Shown here in pieces: positions 56,641-64,000 of a DNA stretch of 64,000 bases. Every line of letters begins with the position of its first letter. Within the stretch, counting starts at the first letter, position 1. Source of the DNA: Plesiomonas shigelloides (GTDB lineage: Bacteria > Pseudomonadota > Gammaproteobacteria > Enterobacterales > CAMTGL01); the NCBI RefSeq assembly GCF_900087055.1, contig NZ_LT575468.1:682001-746000 (forward strand). Direction: 5' to 3'. Below the pieces are notes generated by a model, which saw only the letters and a list, made by a program, of their open reading frames with translations, did no database searches and was not told the origin of the DNA. A program made the translations under genes and the position numbers.

Positions 56641-56991
56641 TTAGACCCGAATATAAGCATAGCCTTGTTGCTGCTTTTGGGTCAGCGCGACAATGCCGGC
56701 GGGCACGACCAGCACAAAGTCGGTCAGTCGCTCGGGCGCTACCGCCAATGCATTAAGCGCATTGTGACAGACACAAAAACGCACGCCTTGACGTGACAGC
56801 TCGCGCATGTTGTCGATGAAACCTAAGTTTTCAGCCACCGGTTGTTGCAGCGCAATTACACCCGTGCCGACAGCCACCACCTGAATATCCACGTCTTCGA
56901 CCCGATTTTGCGCATCGCGCAGCGTATTGTGGATTTGGTGTAGCAGCACGCCCCAGCGTTCGTGGGTATCAATATGAAACAGTATTTTCAT
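56641..56991 (-). CDS. DsrE-family protein
   Basis: 116 residues from ATG at 56991 (M-K-I-L-F-H-I-D-T-H-E-R-W). Alternating alpha/beta pattern with V-Q-V-V-A-V-G-T-G-V near 40 and the family cysteine region G-V-R-F-C-V-C-H-N-A near 70, as in DsrE/DsrF-like proteins. Such proteins often take part in sulfur relay, but the substrate here is unknown. Confidence 0.78.
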   Translation of the reverse strand: MKILFHIDTHERWGVLLHQIHNTLRDAQNRVEDVDIQVVAVGTGVIALQQPVAENLGFIDNMRELSRQGVRFCVCHNALNALAVAPERLTDFVLVVPAGIVALTQKQQQGYAYIRV

Positions 56992-57274
56992 GATGAAAGG
57001 TCCGAATCTACCGCTTAAGGAAGGTAGCAAAAGCATGCCGTCGGCAAGGCTGACTTGTCATCTGGCTTAAGGTCAGAAAATGTAACTTAGCGCTAAGTAG
57101 ATATGTCCGCAGGAGGCGATCACCGGCGGAGAATAAGAACCGCTAATTAGCTCCGCGAATGAGACGAGGTCGGCGAGTTGCCGACCTTGGTAAGCGATGG
57201 GTAAACGATACTGGCAATGGTGCTGTGACTGGAAGTGCTGTCATTGCGGGGTAAAGCGGTATCAGTGCCAGCCA

Positions 57275-58168
57275 TTAAGGCACATCGTACCCCAGTGCCG
57301 CTTTGCGAATACGGAACCATTGTTGACGCGTCAGCGGCAGGGTTAATGCCGCCGCCGCTTGTTGGACGCGCTGGATTTTCCCTGAGCCAATAATTGGCAG
57401 TGGCCGGCTTGGTAAGCGCAAGACCCACGCGTACACCACTTGTTCGATACTGGCGGCGCCCAGTTCCTGACGGATGGTTTCCAGCTCGTCACGCAGCGGC
57501 TGATATTCCGGCGCGCTGAACAGGCGTCCACCGCCCAAGCAAGACCAGGCCATAGGGGCGATGCGACGCTGCTGGCAATCATCCAGCGTACCGTCTAGTA
57601 ACAGGTCTTGGTACTGCGGTGAAATCTCCAGCTGATTGGTGACCAGCGGGAAATCCAGTCGACTTTGCAACAAGGCAAATTGCGCTGGCGTGAAGTTGGA
57701 TACCCCGACATGGCGCACCTTGCCATTGGCTCGCAGCTGGACGAACGCCTCGGCCACGTCATCGGCGTCCATTAATGGATCGGGGCGATGGATCAGCAGC
57801 AAATCGAGATATTCGGTGTGCAAGTTACGCAACGATTGCTCGGCACTCTGGATGATATGGCGCGCTTCGGTATTGTAGTGATTGAGCTGGTGCTCGGGGC
57901 GGGCGGTCAGCGCAATTCCACATTTACTGACGATTTCAATCTGTTGGCGCAGATGCGGAGCCTGTTTCAGCGCCGAGCCAAACGCCGCTTCGCATTGATA
58001 GCCGCCATAGATATCGGCGTGATCTGTGGTGGTGATCCCAAGGTCGATATGTTGCTGGATGAAATCAGCCAGTTGCATTGGTGTCATGTTCCATTCCAGC
58101 AAACGCCAGTAGCCCATCACCATGCGGGAAAATTGCGGGCCGTCAGCGGCCAGTGTCACTCGTTCCAT
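57275..58168 (-). CDS. ydhF: Aldo-keto reductase YdhF
   Basis: 297 residues, very like E. coli YdhF (298): V-M-G-Y-W-R-L near 17, D-H-A-D-I-Y-G-G-Y near 48 with catalytic Asp and Tyr, I-V-S-K-C-G with Lys near 82, and L-L-L-I-H-R-P-D with His near 125. NADPH-dependent reductase of unknown natural substrate. Confidence 0.93.
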   Translation of the reverse strand: MERVTLAADGPQFSRMVMGYWRLLEWNMTPMQLADFIQQHIDLGITTTDHADIYGGYQCEAAFGSALKQAPHLRQQIEIVSKCGIALTARPEHQLNHYNTEARHIIQSAEQSLRNLHTEYLDLLLIHRPDPLMDADDVAEAFVQLRANGKVRHVGVSNFTPAQFALLQSRLDFPLVTNQLEISPQYQDLLLDGTLDDCQQRRIAPMAWSCLGGGRLFSAPEYQPLRDELETIRQELGAASIEQVVYAWVLRLPSRPLPIIGSGKIQRVQQAAAALTLPLTRQQWFRIRKAALGYDVP

Positions 58169-58231
58169 CTTAAATCCTTGTCATTCATTCCTTGGCGCCC
58201 ATGCCTAGCTCGCCACATAACGCGCTTTTGA

Positions 58232-58263
58232 CAAAAAAGTGGCCCACGGTGAGCCACTTTTTG
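58232..58263 (-). terminator. Terminator of ppk-ppx
   Basis: AAAAAGTGGC (58234-58243) and GCCACTTTTT (58253-58262) with a 9-nt loop; on the - strand it is followed by a T-run. 40 nt after the ppx stop. Confidence 0.9.
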
Positions 58264-58301
58264 TCAGGCGAGCGCCTTAACCGAATAGCTTATCGCCGCG
58301 A

Positions 58302-59858
58302 TTAATCATCGCTGTGCTCAGCCGGAATACCGGCTTCTTCGATGGTCAGTGACCAGCCGATGTCTTGCAGGTAATTTTGCTCAATTTCCAAGTCGGCTTG
58401 CACCAACGCATTTTGCGCCAGATAAGTTTCAGGCAGAATCAAGCGCCAGTCATGGCCGTGGCAATACAAACGCATAAACGCCGGTGGATTAGAAGCTTGG
58501 CGCAATTTATTAAACAGTACGCTCATACGCAGCAAACGGATCAGCGCTTGCACCTGCTTTTTCTTGAACAGGGCAAACGAAGGCAAACCATCGAGCTTGA
58601 GCGCTTTACGCTGAAAGCGCACTAACGTCGCCAGCATGTTTTGCTGCTCTTGGTTGAAACCCGGCAAGTTGGTGTGCTGCAAAATATACGCCGAGTGGCG
58701 ATGAATGCCGCTGTCGTTGATACTCAGCCCCACTTCATGCAGCAATGCCGCCCAACCGAGCAGCGTTTCTAAGCGTGGGCTGGCCGCATCTTGGTTATCC
58801 GCTTGCCACTGTTGATACAAGTTGAGCGCAGTATCCCGCACTCGACCGGCTTGTTCGCGATCGATGCGATAGCGTTCGGCCAGACTCAGCGCGGTGCGCA
58901 CCCGAATGTCTTCGTAGCGAAAGCGCTCTTCCATTTCATACATGACCCCTTCACGCAGGGCGCCATCGGAAAAACGCATCTCTTTGATTTGCAGCTCATC
59001 GAAAACGCCGCACAAGATGGCCAGCCCCGGTACGAATACCGCTTGGCGCTCATCCGGCAGACCCGGCAATTTCAACGAGGCAAAATCATCGAAGGCCAGC
59101 ACTTTATCGGTGATCTGCTGCAAACGCTCACGGGTGATGTGACCATCTTTTTCCCCCAGCGCCAAGATCACTTCGTGGATGGCTTTGATAGTGCCTGATG
59201 AGCCGAGAGCAAAATCCCAGTTCAGCTGACGGTACTGCCAGCTTAAGTTTTCGATTTTTTGCTGCGCGGCGACGCAGGCTTTGCGAAATGCACCGGCCGA
59301 AATTTTTCCGGCAGGGAAAAAGCGCTGGGCAAAGCTGACGCAACCCATCTGACGGCTTTCGGCGAAAATGGGATCGAAACCTTCACCAATCACCATCTCG
59401 GTCGAGCCGCCGCCGATATCCACCACCAAACGGCGGCCAGTTTCGGACTGGGTATGGGCGACGCCAAGATAAATCAGACGCGCCTCTTCTTGCCCGCTGA
59501 TGAGCTCGATGGGGTAGGGCAGCACAGCCGCTGCTTGGTCCAGAAACTGTTCGGCGTTGACGGCGCGGCGCAGAGTGTGGGTCGCCACGATGCGGACATT
59601 GTCCTCATCAAAGCCCTGCAAACGCTCGGCAAACAGCGCCAAACAGGCCAAGCCGCGATCCATCGCCTCTTGGCTTAAGTGATTTTCCGCATCTAGCCCA
59701 TCGGCCATATGCACCCGTTGTTTGATACGTGACAGGATCTGCAGTGAGCCATCAACAATTCGGGCGACCACCATGTGGAAGCTGTTCGAACCTAAGTCGA
59801 TCGCGGCAATTTCTTTTGGCTTACTGGCATTAACATTAGGCATTGAGGTGATTGGCAT
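58302..59858 (-). CDS. ppx: Exopolyphosphatase
   Basis: 518 residues from ATG at 59858 (GGCGGA upstream), which overlaps the ppk end by 23 nt; ATG 59843 would give 513. ASKHA fold: [10 protein letters not shown] near 20, E-E-A-R-L-I-Y-L-G near 120, V-D-I-G-G-G-S-T-E near 140; HD-like C-terminal domain with L-H-E-V-G-L. Removes terminal phosphates from polyphosphate. Confidence 0.95.
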   Translation of the reverse strand: MPITSMPNVNASKPKEIAAIDLGSNSFHMVVARIVDGSLQILSRIKQRVHMADGLDAENHLSQEAMDRGLACLALFAERLQGFDEDNVRIVATHTLRRAVNAEQFLDQAAAVLPYPIELISGQEEARLIYLGVAHTQSETGRRLVVDIGGGSTEMVIGEGFDPIFAESRQMGCVSFAQRFFPAGKISAGAFRKACVAAQQKIENLSWQYRQLNWDFALGSSGTIKAIHEVILALGEKDGHITRERLQQITDKVLAFDDFASLKLPGLPDERQAVFVPGLAILCGVFDELQIKEMRFSDGALREGVMYEMEERFRYEDIRVRTALSLAERYRIDREQAGRVRDTALNLYQQWQADNQDAASPRLETLLGWAALLHEVGLSINDSGIHRHSAYILQHTNLPGFNQEQQNMLATLVRFQRKALKLDGLPSFALFKKKQVQALIRLLRMSVLFNKLRQASNPPAFMRLYCHGHDWRLILPETYLAQNALVQADLEIEQNYLQDIGWSLTIEEAGIPAEHSDD

Positions 59859-61932
59859 CGTTATCCGCCTGCTGTTCTCGTTGTTCGACACCTTTGAGGT
59901 AATCATAGATAGCGATCTGTGACTGCAGTTTGCGCTTGTTGCCGCGCGGAACATAGCGGTTACTCAGCTCTTTATCGATGATGCGAGCCTTGACGGTATC
60001 GTTAAATTGCAGATCCAGAATATCCAGTACCTGTTTTTTCAGACGCGGGTCGAAGATAGGCGCGCCCACTTCAATCCGGTAGTCGATATTCCGGGTCATC
60101 CAGTCGGCAGAAGAGATATAAACCAAAGGCTCTCCGCCGTTTTCAAAAGCATAGACTCTCGGGTGCTCCAGGTAACGGTCCAGAATACTGGTGACCTGAA
60201 TATTTTCGCTGACATCCTTCAAGCCCGGCACCAGTGAACACATGCCGCGGATCAGCAAGCGAATCGACACCCCTGCATTAGACGCGGCGTACAGCCGATC
60301 GATCAGACCTTTATCGACCAGATTATTGATCTTGAGCGAGATTTTCGCGGTCTGGCCGCTTTGGGCATTCAAGATCTCTTGATCGATGAGCTGATACAGC
60401 ACTTTGCGCGAGTTTTGTGGCGACACGATCAAGTGCTCGAAGGTCACCGGACGGTACGGGTTTTCGATAAAGTTAAATACCCGACGCACTTCATTGGTGA
60501 TGCGCGGATCGCGGGTCAGCAAGGTGAAGTCGGTATACAGACGCGCGGTTTTCTCGTGGAAGTTACCGGTGCCCACGTGCGCATAGCGCTCGTAGTTATC
60601 CCCTTCTCGGCGGGTGATCAGGCACAGTTTGGAGTGAATTTTCAGCCCCGGGATGGAGAAAATCACGTGCACGCCTGCTTCGGTCAGCTGCTTGGCCCAG
60701 TGAATGTTGGCCTCTTCGTCAAAGCGAGCTTGCAGCTCAACCACCACCGTCACTTTTTTACCGTTGTTGGCGGCGTGGATCATCGAGTCGATGATGCGCG
60801 AGTTTTTCGCAACCCGATAGATATTGATCTTGATTGAGACCACGCTCGGATCAAAGGAGGCCTGCCGCAAAAACTCCGTAAAGTGGTTGAAGGTGTGGTA
60901 CGGGTAGTACAGCAGCACATCGCGTTCACGAATGGCATCAAAGGCGGTATCGTGACGCAAGAAAATGGATTGCTCCATCGGCGGCAGCGGTTTGTTGACC
61001 AGTGAGGCTTTGCCCACATCCGGAAAACCGATGAAGTCTTTGAAATTGTGATAGCGTCCGCCCGGGATCACCGAGTCGTATGAGGAGATCCCCAGCTTAT
61101 CTTTCAGGAAATCCACCAACTCATCAGGCATATCACGCTGATAGACAAAGCGCACCGGCTCGGCGGTCAAACGTTGCTTTAAGCTGTACGACATCTGCTC
61201 TAGCAGGCTGGATTCGAGCTCGTTGATCAAGTCGTACTCGGCATCGCGCGTCATCTTCATCGAGTAAGCGGCTAATGAGTCGTACTCGAAAAAGCCACGG
61301 AAGATGTCATCGAGGCAAAAACGAATGATGTTATCCAGCAAGATGATGGTTTTACGGCGGCGCGGTTTTTCTTGCGGCAAAGAGACAAAGCGCGGCAGAC
61401 GATCGGAGGGGATCTCAATCAGGGCATATTGGATGTCCTGATCTTTACGCATCTCGACCACCAAGTAGGTGTAGTCATCCTGCATAAACTGCACCAAATC
61501 GACCTGTGACGACAGCATGGTCGGGGTGATGAACTGCAGAACATTATGGCGGAAATACTCTTTCAGCCAGCGTTTTTGGCCATCGGCCAATTGGCGCTCG
61601 TTAATCAGGAAAATCTGATTACGTGCCATTTCCAGTAACAGTTCGTTATACAGTGAATCAAAATCCTGATTCATGCGTAGAACGCGTGATTGGATTTTTT
61701 TCAGGAGATGCCGTGCGCTGGCTTCGGTGCCTTGCTCTTCGTTAATCAAAATGCGCCGCTTCACATCGGCAAAGCGCACTTTGTAAAACTCATCGAGGTT
61801 GTTGGAGTAAATCCCTAGAAAACGCACGCGCTCAATCAGCGGGTTGGTTTTGTCGGCCGCTTCTTGCAAGACGCGCTCGTTAAAGGAAAGCCAACTGAGC
61901 TCTTTTTCAATATACAGCTTTTCCAGACTCAT
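59836..61932 (-). CDS. ppk: Polyphosphate kinase
   Basis: 698 residues (E. coli Ppk1 688). Makes polyphosphate from ATP. H433 in K-I-H-S-K corresponds to the autophosphorylated histidine and H452 in Y-A-H-V-G-T-G-N lies 19 residues on, as in E. coli (435/454). First gene of ppk-ppx and divergent from pstC. Confidence 0.96.
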   Translation of the reverse strand: MSLEKLYIEKELSWLSFNERVLQEAADKTNPLIERVRFLGIYSNNLDEFYKVRFADVKRRILINEEQGTEASARHLLKKIQSRVLRMNQDFDSLYNELLLEMARNQIFLINERQLADGQKRWLKEYFRHNVLQFITPTMLSSQVDLVQFMQDDYTYLVVEMRKDQDIQYALIEIPSDRLPRFVSLPQEKPRRRKTIILLDNIIRFCLDDIFRGFFEYDSLAAYSMKMTRDAEYDLINELESSLLEQMSYSLKQRLTAEPVRFVYQRDMPDELVDFLKDKLGISSYDSVIPGGRYHNFKDFIGFPDVGKASLVNKPLPPMEQSIFLRHDTAFDAIRERDVLLYYPYHTFNHFTEFLRQASFDPSVVSIKINIYRVAKNSRIIDSMIHAANNGKKVTVVVELQARFDEEANIHWAKQLTEAGVHVIFSIPGLKIHSKLCLITRREGDNYERYAHVGTGNFHEKTARLYTDFTLLTRDPRITNEVRRVFNFIENPYRPVTFEHLIVSPQNSRKVLYQLIDQEILNAQSGQTAKISLKINNLVDKGLIDRLYAASNAGVSIRLLIRGMCSLVPGLKDVSENIQVTSILDRYLEHPRVYAFENGGEPLVYISSADWMTRNIDYRIEVGAPIFDPRLKKQVLDILDLQFNDTVKARIIDKELSNRYVPRGNKRKLQSQIAIYDYLKGVEQREQQADNDANHLNA

Positions 61933-62084
61933 AATGTTTCCCTAAATCATCCATGTCACAGGATTGTCGTACACCACTGAAGCTCATGTTTCCCTGCAGA
62001 CGAACAATCGTGAGGCATCACTAAAAACTATATAATATTTCACTGATATCAACATATTAGTGTAACTAAGTCTATAAACAATCT

Positions 62085-62102
62085 TTGTCACATAGCTGTA
62101 AT
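62085..62102. promoter_or_regulatory. Pho box between ppk and pstC
   Basis: TTGTCACATAGCTGTAAT: halves TTGTCAC and CTGTAAT, 11 bp apart. 48 nt before pstC on the + strand; it could also affect ppk. Confidence 0.8.
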
Positions 62103-62149
62103 ATAACCGACATACAATTCGCTACATCATGTAGTCAATGGGAATACAC

Positions 62150-64000
62150 ATGGTTGATGCAGTCAGTCTTTCATTAAAGGGAAGCAAAAGCCGAGCCTTA
62201 AAAGATAAGCTCGCAAAGTATGGTGTCACCGGCGGCGGAATGCTGGTTCTGGTCGCACTGATGCTGATTTTCTTTTATCTACTGTACGTGATTTTGCCAC
62301 TGTTTAAATCGGCTTCAGTCGAAAAACAGCAGCAGGTGAGCGTGAACACACAAAAGCCAGCGCTTGCGCTCGGGCTGGATGAGCGCAGCGAAGCCGGTTA
62401 CCGTCTGACGACGGACGGTGAGCTGACCTATATTCAACTGGCTGCCGATCGTACTCAGCCTCCGGGCACGGTGCTGTTGCAACAAAAGATCAGCCCCAAT
62501 AGCACCTCGGTGGGTTATACCATTCCGAGCGTGGGCATTTATGCTTTGGGCAATGCCGATGGCTCGGTGAGTGTGGTGCAACCGCAGTTCTCTTCCCTGT
62601 TCGGGACGGATAACCAGCGTCATACCACGCCAAAAATCAAATACCCTCTGGGGGAAACGCCACTGCTGCTGGATAGCCAAAAGCAGCCGTTGGTGCGTGT
62701 AGCGGTCAGTGTGCAAGAGGACTCTGCCGAGCTGGTGGGTCTGACTGCTGACCATCGCCTGCTGTTTGGCCGTTACAGCGAAGATGAAAATATGCTGAGC
62801 GGGGAAACCGAATGGAAGGGTGATGTTCAGGCTATCGCGGATATTCCCAAGCAGATTAATGAGCTGCTGCTGACACCAAACGGCCGTTTTTTGTATCTGC
62901 TGTCTGGCAAACAACTGCACATCTTTGATTTGCGCGGTGATACGCCTGAGCTGCGTGAAGTGGTGACCTTAAGCCAAGATGCGACGCCAACTAAACTGGC
63001 CTTAATGCCGGGAGGCAGTTCGCTGCTGGTGGCTACCGATGATGGTCGCATCACGCAATGGTTTGATGTTAACAAGGGCAAAGGCCCAGTGTTGACGCAA
63101 ATCCGTGAGCTGGAAAACCATGCTGGCCCATTGGTGCAACTGCAACCTGAGTATTTCCGCCGTGGCTTTGTCACGCTGTCTGATAACGGCAATGTGGGTC
63201 TGTACTACACCACCAGTGCCAATAAGCTGCTGCAAGAAAAGCTGCTGGATAAAAAACCAAATGCGTTGACCATTTCTTCGCGTGCTAATGGCTTGTTGCT
63301 GGAAGAAGATGGCAGCTGGAAGTTGTACCAAGTACACAACGAGCACCCTGAAGTAAGCTGGAGTGCCTTGTGGGACAAAGTCTGGTACGAAGGTTATCGT
63401 GAGCCGCAGTATGTGTGGCAGTCCACCTCCGCCAGTGATGATTTTGAGTCCAAGCTGAGCTTGGTGCCGATCTCCTTCGGTACCCTGAAAGCAGCTTTCT
63501 ACGCCATGTTGTTTGCTGTGCCATTGGCTTTGGCCGGCGCAATTTATACCGCCTACTTCATGTCGCCGGGGATGCGCAAAGCGATTAAACCGACCGTGGA
63601 GATCATGGGCGCGCTGCCTACCGTGATCTTGGGCTTCTTGGCCGGTTTGTGGTTGGCTCCGGTACTTGAGCAATACCTCACTGGGGTGCTGACCTTCTTG
63701 GTCTTGCTGCCAGTGTCGATTTTGCTGACCGCCTTTGTCTGGGGCCGTCTGCCAGAGCGTTTGCGCTCTAAAGAGGGCTGGGATGCACTGGTGTTAGTGC
63801 CGGTCATTTTGCTGGTGGGCTACGGCTCGTTCTCGGCCAGCTCGTGGATCGATCACGCCTTCTTTGGTGGCAACATTCGCGATTATCTGAGCAACGATTT
63901 GGGCATCACCTTTGACCAGCGTAACGCCTTAGTGGTGGGGATTGCGATGGGTTTTGCGGTGATCCCGAATATCTTCTCGATTGCGGAAGATGCGATTTTC
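62150..64000 (+). CDS. pstC: Phosphate ABC transporter permease PstC, long form (3' end outside window)
   Basis: 617 codons visible from ATG 62150, open at the right edge. TM1 at about 30-50, then about 390 residues outside the membrane with beta-propeller-like repeats (G-R-F-L-Y-L-L-S-G near 245, L-L-V-A-T-D-D-G-R near 290, G-F-V-T-L-S-D-N-G near 340). The permease proper begins near 443 (F-G-T-L-K-A-A-F-Y-A) with A-L-P-T-V-I-L-G-F near 487. E. coli PstC lacks the large insert; Vibrio and Pseudomonas relatives have it. pstA, pstB and phoU probably follow. Confidence 0.92.
   Translation, partial: MVDAVSLSLKGSKSRALKDKLAKYGVTGGGMLVLVALMLIFFYLLYVILPLFKSASVEKQQQVSVNTQKPALALGLDERSEAGYRLTTDGELTYIQLAADRTQPPGTVLLQQKISPNSTSVGYTIPSVGIYALGNADGSVSVVQPQFSSLFGTDNQRHTTPKIKYPLGETPLLLDSQKQPLVRVAVSVQEDSAELVGLTADHRLLFGRYSEDENMLSGETEWKGDVQAIADIPKQINELLLTPNGRFLYLLSGKQLHIFDLRGDTPELREVVTLSQDATPTKLALMPGGSSLLVATDDGRITQWFDVNKGKGPVLTQIRELENHAGPLVQLQPEYFRRGFVTLSDNGNVGLYYTTSANKLLQEKLLDKKPNALTISSRANGLLLEEDGSWKLYQVHNEHPEVSWSALWDKVWYEGYREPQYVWQSTSASDDFESKLSLVPISFGTLKAAFYAMLFAVPLALAGAIYTAYFMSPGMRKAIKPTVEIMGALPTVILGFLAGLWLAPVLEQYLTGVLTFLVLLPVSILLTAFVWGRLPERLRSKEGWDALVLVPVILLVGYGSFSASSWIDHAFFGGNIRDYLSNDLGITFDQRNALVVGIAMGFAVIPNIFSIAEDAIF

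Noticed and set aside
57147-57428. 93-residue - strand frame overlapping ydhF
   Set aside because: Out of frame with ydhF, Ser/Thr-rich, mostly covers the end of a certain gene.

Overview
The window holds two unlike pieces of a gammaproteobacterial chromosome: the larger part of a lambdoid/HK97-type siphovirus prophage (about 1 to 32.3 kb) and ordinary host chromosome (about 32.7 to 64 kb). The host proteins (MurR/Q/P, TrhP, RdgC, SbcCD, PhoBR, Tdh, Kbl, YdhF, Ppx, Ppk) read like Enterobacterales orthologues. The phoB-phoR-pstS...ppx-ppk-pstC layout, a PstC with a very large extra periplasmic domain and a big multidomain chitinase look more like Vibrio/Aeromonas. With roughly 50% G+C in the host part, Plesiomonas (for example P. 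shigelloides) is my best guess. This is an inference, not a database result.

Prophage, all on the + strand. The window opens inside an O-like replication gene that carries an iteron-like array, a candidate replication origin. A P-like helicase loader, three tiny genes and a DUF968 nuclease-like gene follow. Next comes an AT-rich cargo block of about 5 kb: an unknown membrane ORF behind a 17-bp perfect inverted repeat, a large type V autotransporter and a degenerate EAL-domain protein. A gene in the position of a late antiterminator follows, then an unknown gene bracketed by near-identical 21-bp direct repeats. The lysis cassette is holin, VanY-type endolysin, Rz and nested Rz1. The head module is HK97-like (HNH, P27-type TerS, TerL, portal, ClpP-like protease, capsid, connectors). 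The tail module is lambda-like (tail tube, G/GT with a programmed -1 frameshift, tape measure, M, L, K, I, J, side fibre). Two small unknown genes sit at the right end. Intrinsic terminators lie between late genes, which fits transcription by an antiterminated polymerase. The integrase/repressor arm and the left attachment site are outside the window.

Host part. The murR | murQ-murP locus recycles or takes up N-acetylmuramic acid, with a candidate MurR operator in the divergent gap. A Cache-type chemoreceptor and a secreted GH18 chitinase follow on the - strand, then trhP (yegQ) and rdgC. sbcD-sbcC (DNA end processing) and phoB-phoR-pstS run on the + strand. Tdh and Kbl (threonine catabolism), a DsrE-family protein, a YdhF aldo-keto reductase, and the overlapping ppk-ppx pair (polyphosphate synthesis and breakdown) run on the - strand. 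pstC, cut by the right edge, is divergent from ppk. Pho boxes are visible upstream of phoB, upstream of pstS (four half-sites at exact 11-bp spacing) and between ppk and pstC, so phosphate sensing, uptake and polyphosphate storage appear co-regulated here.

The most unusual material is in the prophage: the autotransporter/EAL cargo block, the repeat-flanked unknown gene, the hairpin over a start codon and the in-gene origin.
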